From: STC-113 sp964618565
Lineage (GTDB): Bacteria; Patescibacteriota; Gracilibacteria; BD1-5; UBA2023
Direction of reading: 5' to 3'
DNA: 63,041 nt
Assembly: GCA_964618565.1 (NCBI GenBank)
Contig: CAZUBA010000005.1
Coordinates: 1-63,041 of the forward strand
A program made the position numbers and the translations under genes. Positions within the stretch are counted from its first letter, which is position 1. Every line of letters starts with the position of its first letter. The notes beneath the pieces are model-generated. The model was not told where the DNA came from. It saw only the letters and a list, made by a program, of their open reading frames with translations, and searched no databases. Positions 1 through 12,059 of this stretch are shown here, piece by piece.

Positions 1-695
1 GCTAAATAAGTATTCTCATCTATGAGTCCTTTGTTCTTGAATATTTCGCGGTCATTGTAATATTTTCTCAGTTCATCTTCAGTGATAGGATCATTTACTT
101 TCTCGAAATTTAAGATGAGATCACTATTTGGATTACATTGTTTTACAAGAAGTTTCTGTAAAGCAGGAAGCAGTCCTATGACATCCATCTTGTTTATCTG
201 TCATCGACTATAAAAAATCATTAGATCTTTTATCCTGAAACTTTCTTCTTTTTGATACATCGGCAAAATCTCCAAAAATTGTTCTCTAGATAATCGTTTG
301 CTTTGAACTTGCCTGTTCATATGATATCAAATGAAAAAATCAATATTCTTCCATAAATTAAAATAATCTATACTATATTTATCTACTGGTTTATCCGCTA
401 TTCTTCAATTTGAATCAACTCTATACATATTATAAGTTCAATTCTCCTTCCTTTCCACATATCAAGCCTTTTTTAAAGAATCTTCATAAAAAGGAGATTC
501 GGCCATTGCTCATATGTTGAAATATATTTCTCCATTTTCGTGAAGAAAATACTGTATATTCCCTTCTTTTGAATCAACAGCATATAAATCTGGTTTTATA
601 TAGACAACTTTTGCATCAGGAAAAACTTTTTTTTCTCTTTGTTCAAGTATTTTTACTGTGGAATCTATGCTATTGCCACTTTCGATATTTCACAT
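1..695 (-). CDS. Hypothetical protein, C-terminus cut by window edge
   Basis: Open from ATG at 695 to the window edge with no UAA/UAG (at least 231 aa); several in-frame UGA codons are read as Gly. The sequence is charged and soluble-looking, rich in Asp/Glu/Lys/Tyr, with no signal peptide or membrane segment. It begins MGNIESGNSIDS and ends in the window with a run reading DENTYLA. I do not recognise the family. It lies 11 bp downstream of the lipase-like gene on the same strand, so it is probably the last visible gene of a three-gene operon and may act with that hydrolase. Confidence 0.75.
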
Positions 696-706
696 AAGTT
701 TTAAAA

Positions 707-2233
707 TTAATGACGATATTTATTTTTATCTTCTCTTTTTATAGAAAATTTCTCAAAATATTTTTCAAACTCTTCTTTCTTCATTGACTCAATATTTTCT
801 CTCATGTTTCTCATAAAATGAAGCTTTCATGGAAGCTTTTCAGATGTTGTTCATAAATGTGGTCAATGGTTTCATATCTCATCTCAGTTCACAGTGTTGT
901 ACACAAAACTATAATCTCAGCTAGTATTATAATCGTTTAACTTGCCATTAATCATTTGATCAGGTTTTTCATCTTTAGATTCAAACTCTTTCTTGAGATC
1001 TGCTATTCAAGGTGCATTGAAAGTATGGACTTCATTTATGAAATCTTTCTTATAAATAGCTGAAAGTAACTGAGCTAAGGCTCATCAAAGTGAATGTCAG
1101 ACTATATTGAATTTTTCATTTGGAAATTGGGATTTGATTTTTTCAAAAAACTTAATAAGAGGTTTCAATTGATCTGGAAGAAATCATTTTCAAAGCTGAA
1201 CATCACTTTTTTTGATATCAATCCATTCATCAGTTCATCTAATAAGCAGAGTCTTTTCTTTGTTTGGTTTGTTTCATTTCTTTGGATCATCTCATCTTTC
1301 TTGAACAAGCACTGCTTGGAATCATGTACTTGGGTCATTCACTGGCTCTCAAAGGATTTCATACTTGCTTAGGAATTCTTTTCAGAATTCCTGTATTTCC
1401 GTCTTTCAGTCCTTAAATATTCCTATTAGCGAATCTTTGGCTTTGGATCACAGATTATCTATCATCCAAGAAGATTTGTTTACTGCATCAATTGCTCAGC
1501 CGATAGTCTTTTGAGTACCACTTTTGATTCAAGATAAAATCTTTCTTGTCAGATCTCAAACTGGACGAAGTTTCTTGTTTATTACGACTTCAAGTTGAGT
1601 CATAGTAAGAACCTCTCACATTCATCCTTGCTCTGAAGAAGCAATGATATTGTTTCTTATATCAATTGAATTCCTGACGCATTGAAAAAGCACTCTTTCC
1701 TCATCTCTGAGATTCTTGTCATCTTGGTTTCAAAGAAGAATCAAGGCAAACTTCTTTCACATTTCTCAGCTATCGATATCATATGCAAATTCACAAAGTC
1801 TTCCGTACATCTCACTATTAATATTCTCTGCTTTAGTTACAAACTCATTTCATTTCTTTTCAAGATCAAGATATGAATATTCAGCGAGTCTTGCTTTCCT
1901 TGAAAGCTTCTCATGCGCTGGAGTCATTTCAAGTGTCTTGCTTGCTTTAGGGGCTTTTCTTTCTTGAACTATTTCCAGCATATCATCGGTGAATTCCTTT
2001 GAAGCTGCAGCAAATAATCTTTTGCTATCAGGATTTAATTCAAAGCATTTATTCATCAATCCTATTTTCAAATCTCTACAAGCTTTAGAATCCATTAAAG
2101 ATGTGATATCAATTACATTGGAAAATTGCTCCACAAGTCTTTTCTTTTCAGCTTCTTTGAAATCCTCTTGTTGGGAAAGAAGTTCTTGTTGTATATCCAG
2201 CTTATGTCAGAAATCCTCGTGTCTTACTGCCAT
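707..2233 (-). CDS. Class-3 lipase-like alpha/beta hydrolase
   Basis: A 508-aa protein seen only with UGA=Gly. The C-terminal half carries the lipase class 3 (PF01764-type) pattern: a strand ending in RGTDE (the usual oxyanion-side motif), then about 40 residues later GHSLGGALAQ with the nucleophile Ser; two of its glycines are UGA. It is followed by HTFNAPGI, as in the family. The N-terminal 250 residues are helical and charged, with no signal peptide, so location is uncertain. The ATG overlaps the stop of the upstream small gene (TAATG), which indicates translational coupling. Substrate unknown; a lipase, phospholipase or effector-type esterase are all possible. Confidence 0.8.
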
Positions 2234-2559
2234 TAGACAAGTTGGGTTAATAGATTATTAAGTTCATTGTTAGTTTCGATTCTTTCATTAGATTCATTTG
2301 TTTTGATGCTTAGTATAAAATCATTGCTCAACATATCCTTAAGTTCATATATTGTAATATTATCATCGATATTCTTTACTGTTTCTTTTAAAGATTCAAT
2401 TATGCATCTTTTTTCAGTTTGTAATTTCTCCATGATACTTATAAGAAAAACTTCATCGCGCGAATCATTCACTATAGACCATAAAAGAAACTTGTTCTTG
2501 TCATTTAAAAGAACAGAAGAATCAAGAAGCTTGAATATCTTTGTTTTGGTTTCATTCAT
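2233..2559 (-). CDS. Small hypothetical protein (108 aa)
   Basis: First gene of the minus-strand operon. It begins MNETKTKIFKLLDSS and is almost entirely predicted helix with many Glu, Lys, Asn and Ile residues. It has no Gly codon of any kind, so it is also intact under the standard code. Its TAA stop overlaps the ATG of the lipase-like gene by one base, so the two are probably made in a fixed ratio. No family recognised; a small helical partner or chaperone of the hydrolase is conceivable, but this is inference from position only. Confidence 0.7.
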   Translation of the reverse strand: MNETKTKIFKLLDSSVLLNDKNKFLLWSIVNDSRDEVFLISIMEKLQTEKRCIIESLKETVKNIDDNITIYELKDMLSNDFILSIKTNESNERIETNNELNNLLTQLV

Positions 2560-2572
2560 TTAAAAATAGAAT

Positions 2573-2930
2573 AATACTATTTGTATCGTTTCTATCATAT
2601 CATATGTGTGATTATTTGGCAAATGTGGAGTTATTTTAAACAGATATGTGTTTATCTAACTTTAGGTATATATAAAATATGCTTGTTTAGCTTATTCAAT
2701 AATATTCCAATTCTCTCTTACTGAGTCTTTAACCAAAAATCCCTTGATTAATTTCACTCACATAAAGGCGAGAAATCATTTAATTGCCTATGATTACCAT
2801 TTTTAATTATACTTTCTGAATCTGTTCGATCAGGAAGGTAATAAAATCAAAAAATAATCTACCCCACAATCATTTGACATCGACACACCCGCAACTATAT
2901 TAAAACACATAAAAGATAAACTCTAAATAA
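2573..2930. other. Intergenic region between divergent units
   Basis: About 360 bp, very AT-rich, between the divergent hydrolase operon and the ABC exporter; it must hold both promoters. A short minus-strand open stretch around 2740-2860 reads like protein for about 35 codons (…PDRTDSESIIKNG…) but has no credible start, so it may be a gene remnant. I see no tRNA, repeat or strong hairpin. Confidence 0.4.
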
Positions 2931-4661
2931 ATGAAACAGTTTTTAAAGGATACAAAAAGATTCTTAGCGCCTGCCCTGATTGATAGATGGATGTTTGTGA
3001 GAAGCGTGTTTATCTATCTTGTGATCTATGGTTACACATATTTTAATATCTACATCATCAGAGAAATCACATCTAGGATAGAATCATGAGATATGGAGTG
3101 ATTCAGGATAACCCTATTTGTGTTTATAGCGTCTGTAATCTGATTTTTCCTTATAAATTTTTTCGCTAGGAATTGGTGATGGGCCGAGATGCAATTCTCA
3201 TTTATGAAACAGATACATAGAATTTACATGTCAAAATTCATAGAGCTTGATAATAACAGAATTGAGAACATCTGAACAGGTAAGATGATTGCAATAATAA
3301 ACTCTGGTATCTCTAATTGGACGAGCGGGCTTATTGACGCAATCAGATCGATAACCCAGCTTACTCTTGCATTTATATTTGCTATGTTCATATTCAAAAG
3401 TGTAGGATATATCTATCTTCTGATTTTTGTTCTGATATTTGTGATATTTTATATTTATCTTCATAAAGTCACATACATATCCTTGGAGAAGAGGAAATTA
3501 CGGACTGACGTAGAGGTCCTATACAACAATCAATTTGTGAAGATGATCATGTCAAAATTTGAGATTTATCAGAATTCAAAAACACAAAAAGAGATAGAAA
3601 GGCTTGATGGTTTTACGGATGAGGCACTGAGTCTCAATCTATCTCTGAACCAATATTATTATTACCAATATCTAGGGCCTAAGGCATTCATATCTATATT
3701 CAGGATAGTCATTTACTTCGTCATCTGATATGGGATATTCACCAAAACACACAAGATATCTGAGCTGATTGCAGTCATCATGCTGCTCTGAGTGATAGAA
3801 GATACGTTTTATAGATTTGTGGATTTTTATACAAATTTTACAAAAATATTCTGATATATACGCAAGCTATGGGATACATTTGATTCAACTCCACTCGTAC
3901 AGATTGAGAAATGACTCAAAAAATTCAAACTCAGATCTGGAGATATAGAGATTGAAGATCTGGACTATACTTATTGAGACCAGATGGTTTTTAAAGATTT
4001 TTCGCTAAAAATAGAATGAGGAAAGAAGACCGCATTCGTGGGACACTCGTGATCTGGCAAGACTACTCTTGTGAAGCTGATCATATGATATCTTAAAGCT
4101 GAAAAATGAAATATACTAGTGGATTCTCAAAATATTTCGGACATAGACCTGCAGTCATATTATGAAAATATCTGATATTTGACTCAGGATCCTAGCGTAT
4201 TCGATTGATCGATACTGGAGAATTTGACTTATTGAGCGAAACATAATGTGACGAAAGAGGAGCTGGAAACAGCTATCAAGCTTGCTGAATGCGGGTTCAT
4301 AAATGAATTCAAAAATTGATTGATGACTGAGATTTGAGAAAGATGAATCAGGCTTAGCTGATGACAGCGCCAGCGCCTGGCCATTGCCAAGATATTCATT
4401 AAAAATCCGAAAATAATCGTGCTTGATGAACCGACTTCAGCGCTCGATAGTTTCTCTGAAGAGAAGATATCGGAGGCATTTCACAATCTTTTCAGCGGAA
4501 GGACGGTAATCGTGATAGCTCACCGCCTGCAGACGGTGAAGGAAGCTGATGACATCATCGTACTTGAAAACTGAGAAGTGAAGGAAAGATGACGACATAC
4601 CGAGCTAGTGGAGAAAAACTGAATCTATTCAAAGATGCTTGAGCTACAGAGCGGGTTCTAG
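2931..4661 (+). CDS. ABC exporter half-transporter (TMD-NBD fusion)
   Basis: A 576-aa MsbA/Sav1866-type protein. Residues about 1-330 hold the hydrophobic six-helix membrane domain with the long cytoplasmic loops of type IV ABC exporters. The ATPase domain shows Walker A GHSGSGKTTL (the second Gly is UGA), a Q-loop in LTQDPSVFDG, the signature LSGGQRQR, Walker B IIVLDEPTSALD and the H-loop in VIVIAHRL. It probably works as a homodimer pumping a lipid, peptide or drug out of the cell. It stands alone and is convergent with the downstream minus-strand gene. Substrate cannot be inferred. Confidence 0.93.
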
Positions 4662-4688
4662 TCTTATTGTCAAGAATATCTCTAGTCC

Positions 4689-6806
4689 CTATTCCAAAAG
4701 CAACTCTTCCCTGCTTCCATCTCACTTATGCCTATAAAGTATTGAATTCTGGATATTGAGGATATTAGAGAGTTTTCACAGTGTGATTTCTGAGATGTCT
4801 TTTCATTTGTATGTCAGCTTGATCTTATCTTTCTTTTTATATGAGATTCAGTTAAAAGTTGTCTTACGGTGTCATTTCGCAAATTCAATGCTTATTTTTG
4901 GATATATTGGGTTTCATGCCATATAATCAACATGCAGATTGATAAGCTTGAATAGGAAATCGACAAGATGCCTCATCTCAAAATAATATGATTCCGGAAG
5001 CTGTTCAAAAACAAACATATCTGTCATCATGGGCGTTCAATTATATCACCTGTACTTGAAAGATTCAAAGCCTTTAAGGGCCTGATTTGCTGAAAAATGA
5101 GAAAATATCCTGTCGATTGCGACTATGAATAATCCGCACAATTTCTTTGATACAATGCCTTCAAGGTCGCGTCTTAGCAGAGACAGCATCGTAACCTTAA
5201 CCGTATCAATGCAAAATTCCATTCTATGCTCATTGAACCCCGGCAGATTAGCTCTCATCTTCTTCAAAGTCTCCTTATCCAGAAGCTCTTCGAAGTAATT
5301 TTTCAGAGGGTCATTTTTCCTTTTGAGAGCCATTATCATGATCTCATTGCTGTAAAGTATTGTGTTTTTTGCCTGTGTATGATCTATATTGTCCAGATTA
5401 ATATCAAGATCCGGGTCATGAACCGGCCTAGTGGCCATCTGAAGATGTCATCATCTTTGTTCTACATACATGCTGTTTCTCATCTTTTTACCAAATTGGT
5501 TTTCCCTTCTTCATTGGAAATTAGTCATTATTATTGATTTCTTTCATGTTTTGAGATTATAGAATATCTTCTCTGTTATAGAACTTGGCGGTCATAAGAA
5601 ATCAAGGCTTACAATATCGAAGCTTAGTTTCTCATGTTCCAATATCTTCTCAAGCCTTCAGATTCTGTAGGATATTCATAAAAGTTCGGCATTTTTTTTG
5701 AATTCTTCTATGGCATCATCGTCTCATCATTCTACTCAGACAATATTTTCTGGCAGAAATCCCAGCTCCAGATATATCTGTATCTCCAGACATTTTTTTC
5801 CCGGAAGACATAGCACTTTCATAGTTTTCCGTTCCTCTGGAGTGGTATTTTTTTCCATGAATGCTTTCAGTCTATCTCTCCATTTGTTTTTCGATTCGAA
5901 ATCATAATCTATATGAGCTCAATTATTTTCGGCATATATTTCTTCTATGGTCGGAAGTATGCTTTCTCCATCATCTTCAGTTAAAATTCCCTCGATAACC
6001 TGTGGAATCTGAGCGATTTGTAATAGGTCGGGTTTCAAATTCAGGCTTGCTGGAGGTGCAACTTCGGCTTCATTTAATTCAAATGATCCTGCAGAATCTG
6101 GAGTAGCCTTATCAGATCTGTTTTTTCTTATGGTATCCCAAGCGGTGATGGCTGAGATTACCCTTAATCATACGTTATGCCTTATTGACATCTCTTCCCT
6201 TCTTATTTGTTTTTCCTTATTTGTCTTTCATTCAGAAACATAGATTCTTATCTCTTCTTTTTGAGAAGCATCTAAAATCATATTTTTAGGACTGACTTGA
6301 CGGGCTCCGTCTATGAGCTCTATTGCTCACTTAATATTTTGCCTTATAGCAAGCTCGATTGTCCATGGTGAAACTCAGCAGTGGTCAGCAATACAGACGA
6401 TATGATTATTTATTTCCATCATTTCTTCCGGATCATCCATGATATCCCTCATTTCATTAAGTATGTCAAACTTCTGAGTTTCTGTTATGGAGTCTTTTAT
6501 TTTTTCAAATGGGACGGTGCTGGAATTCTGAACTTGCATCTTCCTATGATTCATTATTTTCTCTACTTTTGGCGGCACCTCTTCTGTAACAGCCTTGACA
6601 TTCGCAGAAGATCTTTTTTCTCTGATTGTCGTCCAGGCAGTTATTGCAGCAATAGTCGCCATGCTTGCTCAAAATTGCTCGGCACATTCCCTCCTTCTTT
6701 TCTGTTTTTCCTCCTTATCCGGAGCCTCTTGAACGTAGGCCCTTATCAATTCTTTATCAAAAGCTGACAATTCACTGTTTTCGGCTATTTCTTTGAGATT
6801 CTGCAT
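4689..6806 (-). CDS. Large protein with internal repeats and methyltransferase-like core (705 aa)
   Basis: One continuous frame with UGA=Gly from ATG 6806 to TAG 4689. The N-terminal third has two related units of about 48 aa: a Lys/Arg/Glu-rich helix leading into IAAITAWTTIREKR in the first and ISAITAWDTIRKNR in the second. The middle holds a Rossmann-like stretch: LCLPGKKCLEIQIYL, NIVGVEGGD, then about 45 residues later DIVSLDFLGPPSS. This order resembles motifs I, II and IV of class I SAM-dependent methyltransferases, though motif I is atypical. The C-terminal 300 residues are unassigned. Divergent from the 974-aa gene. DNA, RNA or protein methylation are all open. Confidence 0.72.
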
Positions 6807-6974
6807 ATTTAGTAAGATTATAATTTCTTATATTTAAGCATAAAATCCATTTTATTGCAAATATAAGCCTTATTTAAAGATAATTTTTCGTATTTTTTCC
6901 GTGTTCTTTTTTATTCTCTTTTTTGCTGAATCATGAAGAAAAAAAGGCAAAATATCATGCTTCATAAATACTTT

Positions 6975-7002
6975 TTGACAAATTTAAAACATTAGTTATA
7001 TT
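6975..7002 (+). promoter_or_regulatory. Sigma70-type promoter for the 974-aa gene
   Basis: TTGACA at 6975-6980 and TATATT at 6997-7002, spacing 16 bp, about 70 bp before the ATG at 7074. No SD motif is visible before the ATG. Confidence 0.6.
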
Positions 7003-7073
7003 TTATAAAAACTTAAACAAAATTTAAACCCTGTCTTCTATTAAAAGACATTTTATTTCATTTTGAATACCAC

Positions 7074-9998
7074 ATGAATAAATCCGATTGAAACTGAGTT
7101 TCTGAAGTACGGAATGATCATATCATACAATCTCCTATTTTTTGAGATGTGAGGTACAAGAACATATCTTATCCGTCTTTCGTATGACAGGATTGAGACC
7201 CTTTTTATTTCAGTCAATTTCCTTTGGTTGTGACCAAGATTGAAGGGAATTTTGCCACTATAATCCGTGCCGACAGATTAATGTTCTGAGAAATACATTA
7301 TCTGAGAATCTTATGGGAAGATAACCAGCCGAAAATCATCAGGGATAATAAAGGCAGTCAATATCTGTGCTTGGTCAAGATGGATTCGTGTGATAAGAAG
7401 CGAGAAGTCAAATTTATGGATAAATTCTTTGAAGAGGTGTCTCCGCCTATCGCATTACCCTTGGAAACCATAGAACAAGAAGAGAATTTTGGAGGAAATT
7501 ACCCTATTGATAATACTGCGATACAAAAGAAATATTTCCTGATTGAGAAAAACAAGGATTTTTATAGATGTTTTTGCTTGGATAAAAATGAGACAGTTAT
7601 TTTATACAAAAAGTGAGAGCATTTCCTTCCTGCTTCTATAGAATGCTGAAAAATAAGGACATATATAAATTTGACCGCGGAAAACAAATTGCCTGTTAAA
7701 GATAGGATGTGCCTTATCTGAGACAAATTGGCTTATTGGGACGATCAAGAGGAGGAATTTAAATTGGTGGAAAAATGAGGATTGGAATTCAGATGAGTAA
7801 AATCGGTTTCAGGCAATAGAATTGAAATTTTTCAAATGGTCTTATGAAATTGAAAAGAATTAAATTTTTCAAGATCAAAGAAAAACCCAAAAGAACCTGC
7901 AACGCTTGTAATGAATTGAGAGATATTTTTCTTACAGCATACTAGCGACAATCGCTCATTCATAACCAGTAAGGAATGAGATTATACTGAAATAGAGGAT
8001 TATGAGAAGCCTATAATTATAAATTCCAGAACTTTCCTAAGGCTTGATTGACGTTTTCAGGATTATGTTACTGACGGAACGAATAAGTTCAAATTCCAAA
8101 AAGATTCTGGTTGAAATATCAGGACATACGAGTACAAAGGCAAGAGCTGCCCCATATTGGAAACTTGAAATATACATATGGGCTTTCTATTTTCTGAGGA
8201 TCAAAAAAACAGATGAATTAAGATCTGCTATTTTGATAAAGACTCAAATGAAGAAATAATCCTTATTAAGGAGGATAAGGAATGAATAGATGCAAAACAC
8301 GAACAAGGGGAAACGCCAGCTGATCATATAAGGCTGAGATTCAATGCTGAGCAAGCTAAGCTGCATGTAATTAAGATAATGGTTGATCATGGAATCGTAT
8401 GTCTTGCAAGCGATTCTTCAAATACTTCAAGATATGAATTCTATAGGATTAATACTGACGGAAGCCTTACTTTTGCTTTTAGAGACAATTATAATCTTAA
8501 GATTAATGATTGAAAAGTTAAGGTATCCTACAGCAAAAGCAATCGTGAAGCGCTTAACTATACCTTAGTCCGAAGACCAGGTACAACAAGTGTTTTTGAG
8601 CCATTAGTTCTTAATTGATCTGAATATCTTGTTGCTGAATGAGGCGATTCCGGGGAGATAGTATATATTTCCATAGATGATCACTGTAGCATTACCGAAG
8701 AGAAGATAGAGATAAATCCTACGACTTTTTTACCAACCAACACATTTACCATCAATGACGAAATTCTTCATTATAACAAAGATTGAACAATAAAGATTCT
8801 GGACAATTATTACAAGTTATCAGATCCGAAATGAAATGATATATTAAATATCGAGGAAGCAATAATCTGATTATGAATATTCAAATTGCTGATTCTGAAA
8901 AAGGCTGATAATTTTGAGGATGAATTATTTATATATGTGCTATGAGCAAAGTGTGATCATAAAGAATTATCAAAGGTAAACCATAGGGAACAATTCAGCG
9001 AAAACAGCTACGGGGAAAGCAAAGGCCTTCAAATAATAGGCTTGGATGGAATTGAAACTATCTGCAAATATGATTATTCATCCTTGAAGGCATTATGAAT
9101 TTATGACACTTTTGAAAACGGATATTCATCATTGCGCTATATTTGCAAAAAAGAAGATGGCAAATCATTAGAATGAGAAGAATTTTTATCCGAATGAGAA
9201 AAAGTTGTCATAACTGATATGATTTCAGAAGAGTATCTTAATAGCAATTGAACAATCTACTATAGGCCAAAAATGTGAAGAGATCTTGTAAAGATAGAAT
9301 TGCCTGAATGAGTGGATTTTTTCAGATGACCATATTGTGAAATAGATAACGCCTCTATCTCTCCTTTCTTATTGAAGATGAAAGAATGAAAGCTTGTTCC
9401 ATTGTCTGATAAATATAAGGATTTTTATCAATTGGAAGATGAAAAAGGCGAATGCGAATTAAATTGAAAGCGTACCAATATTTTGAATGTTTGGGATAAG
9501 GAAAAAAAGAGAGTGATTTCTCTTGTGAAGAAATGAAGCATAATAGAACCTCTTATTATTTGATGATATAACGTACTCAATGCTTACTACTGAACATTTG
9601 TATTTTACACATCAGATTCAGATAAGCCAAAAATAATATGCCTTTATGACAATAATCTTGAAGTCGCTAAGACTCCAGAGGAAACAACTTATCTTATCTT
9701 AAACAAGGAGGACGAACAAAAAGATACGAGGTGGCGGAGCGTGTATGATCTGCGTAGTTGAATCGGATTCGTATGACCCATATATAAAGTTGGGCAGGAA
9801 GTTATAGTTATGAATATAATCAGGGAATGATATCGAATTACTGTTTCAAAATCCTGAGAAATATTAGTCAATGGAATTGAGATGTCCAAAGCATTGCTTG
9901 ATGGGCTTTATGAAAGATATAAGCCCGAATGAGCTATAAAAAAGGTTGTTTGAGGTGTTTCAAAAAAAGTAAAGAACCTTTCTGAAGGGAAAAATTAA
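7074..9998 (+). CDS. Giant beta-rich protein of unknown function (974 aa)
   Basis: An unbroken frame of 975 codons containing dozens of in-frame UGA(Gly) codons; with the standard code it dissolves into pieces under 85 aa. The protein has many short beta-strand-like segments ending in Asp/Asn-Gly turns, few hydrophobic runs, no signal peptide and no membrane helix, so it looks cytosolic and perhaps built from repeated beta modules. No catalytic motif was recognised. It ends just before a perfect hairpin terminator. It shares a promoter region with the divergent 705-aa methyltransferase-like gene, which suggests the two belong together. Confidence 0.75.
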
Positions 9999-10084
9999 AA
10001 TAAATACAAAGTCTAGAAGGCATAAAATTACCTGATTTGAATGATATGCTTGATTACATTTTAGGCATACGCTAAAAGAAAAGC

Positions 10085-10118
10085 AAATCAAGCCCGGGCT
10101 CGTGCCCGGGCTTGATTT
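10085..10118 (+). terminator. Rho-independent terminator after the 974-aa gene
   Basis: Perfect 15-bp stem (left arm AAATCAAGCCCGGGC, right arm its exact complement) with a TCGT loop, followed by a short T run. The core is much GC-richer than its surroundings. Confidence 0.85.
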
Positions 10119-10143
10119 TGAAACAGTCCGGATTTTGCATTTA

Positions 10144-10178
10144 AAGATTTTGAATTTCATATTGAAATTCAAAATCTT
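10144..10178. promoter_or_regulatory. Perfect AT-rich inverted repeat
   Basis: Sixteen-bp perfect inverted repeat (AAGATTTTGAATTTCA and complement) around a 3-base loop, 25 bp after the terminator and 35 bp before the Mpg start codon. It has no GC core or T tail, so it is a weak terminator candidate; an operator or leader hairpin for mpg fits as well. Confidence 0.5.
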
Positions 10179-10212
10179 GCTGATATAATATCAATTTAGT
10201 AAAATTTAATAT

Positions 10213-10773
10213 ATGATATTAAATGCAGATTTTTTTGAAAGAGATACGCTTGTTGTGTGAAAAGAGCTTCTATGAAAGGAGCTGAACTATATTAATGGGG
10301 ATTGAATCAGATTTTCTTGAATCATTAATGAAGTTGAGGTTTATAGATGATTGGATGACGAAGCAAGTCATGCATATATTTGAAAGACTCAAAGAAATAA
10401 GATTATGTTTGAAACATTCTGACATGTATATGTTTATTTCATATATTGAATGTACAACTGTATGAATTTTACCACAGAACATATATGAGAAGCATGAGCT
10501 GTTCTCATAAGATCTGCCATTCCTGTTCGATGAATTGAAAAAATGATGGAAAACCGAAAAACTTCAAATTTAAAAACATTGACAAACTGACCCTGAAAGC
10601 TTTGCCAAGCATTTTGAATAAATAAAGAAAGTTACTGAAAAAAATTATGCCTGGAAAATGATATCTATATTGAAGATATCTGATACGTGATAAAGACTCC
10701 TATAAATATCTGAGAACGTGTATGAATAAAAAAATGAATTGATAAGCCGTGGAGATTCTGGTTTAAGGCTTAA
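10213..10773 (+). CDS. mpg: 3-methyladenine DNA glycosylase (AAG/Mpg family)
   Basis: A 186-aa protein matching the family (about 190-200 aa) along its length: LLGKELNYING, then INEVEVYRG with the catalytic Glu, DEASHA, KTQRNKIMF, YVYFIYGMYNCMNF, AGAVLIRSAIP and LTNGPGKLCQAF. These are the conserved blocks of PF02245. The enzyme excises alkylated and deaminated purines and starts base-excision repair. Conserved glycines in YGMYNC, NGPG and the EVYRG turn are UGA. The stop overlaps the stop of the convergent M16 gene. Confidence 0.95.
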
Positions 10774-12059
10774 TTATTATTGATATATTCCTTAAGGAAG
10801 CTCGTCACTTCCTGAGATTTCTCTTTTGCATTTTTTCCTATAATTCAGAACGTCCAGTTATTGAAGTCCAATATTTTTCAAAAATCCATAAGGTCTTCTT
10901 TTGTGAATTTCTTTATCCTATCTAGCATCTCATAGAAATCAAGCTTCCCCTCATCTAATATCAGCCTGTCAGTGTAATATTCTATGAGTTTCCCTCATGA
11001 ATTGAAATTCCTTAAATAATTGCCTTGCATGTATCATCTGGCTCTTTCTAGTTCTTGCTCTTCGACATTTCATGCTATGACATCTTTGATTTCATCTATT
11101 ATGAGCTTAAGAAGAGGTATTATTTTTTCTTCGCTTACACCTTCAGAAAAGCCAAGCTGCAAATACTCTTTGAATCCTCATGATTCGCTTCTGAGAGTAT
11201 AGATTAATCATTGCTGCCTGCCTTTATATTGAATTCTGGATCATAGTCAGCTCATAAAAAGATTCATAAGAAAACTGAATTTATTCCTTAATTCTTTATC
11301 TTCAGTTTCAACTATAAATCTAAGGAAAATCTCATAATTTGATTTTTGTGAATCCTCCAGATAAACAGATTTTTTTGCATAATCTTTTTTGATATCATAA
11401 TCCAATGGAAAATATTTTCACTTTGGCATATTTCTGTAATAATTCTCAAGGGCAAAAGTTATATCATCTTTTAAGCCGCTGACGTCTCAAGCAATAATGA
11501 ATTTTGAATTCATTCAGGTATAATGTGAATCATAAAATGATTTCACATCTTCAAAACTAATGTTCTCAACTTCTCAAATTCTTTCTTGATACGAAATGAG
11601 CTTTTCTTTAACCAATGCAGACATCATAGTAGAAAGTTCCCTCTTGAAATCATTTCTTGCGCTTATTATTTCATTTTTTACAACTTCTTTTTGCTGCAAA
11701 AAAATCTCCTCTTCTAGAACCGGCTCATTCACAAGCCTCAGCAGCAAGAAAATAAGTTCTTTGGATTTATCTCTGGTTCACTGGATTGAATAATAATTAA
11801 GAGAATATGTTGAAACTCAATTCTTGCCTGCTCATAGTGTTTCCAGAGCATATTTGAATTCCAGAGTAGAGGCAAAATTCTTGTTTTTTTCAAAAAGGCA
11901 ATGCTCAAGTATGTGAGAAACTTCAAGCTTTCATTTTGGCAGAAATTGATATCAGCTGTTAAGAAATATTTGAAAGTCAAAAAGATCATTATCAGGGGTG
12001 TCAATAAATGTCAAAGGAGCTCAAAAGGAAAGATTTCGTGTTTCTAATGAATGTTTCAT
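10770..12059 (-). CDS. M16-family zinc metallopeptidase
   Basis: A 429-aa single-unit M16 peptidase (mitochondrial-processing-peptidase/PqqL type). The inverted zinc motif HxxEH is present as SHILEHCLFEKN near residue 55, and the third ligand Glu lies about 75 residues later in the QKEVVKNEI helix. The C-terminal half shows the usual non-catalytic M16 fold (ARGYMQGNYL, then DRIKKFTKEDLMDF). No signal peptide, so it is probably cytosolic and degrades peptides. The ATG at 12059 sits almost directly against a hairpin plus T run, leaving no room for an SD site. Confidence 0.88.

Noticed and set aside
2740..2860. Short minus-strand open stretch in the first intergenic region
   Set aside because: About 35 codons, no usable start, no motif; kept only as a note of a possible remnant.
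4728..4955. Plus-strand 75-codon frame between the ABC exporter and the large gene
   Set aside because: It lies wholly inside the long minus-strand frame 4689-6806, whose translation continues with protein-like sequence to TAG at 4689.
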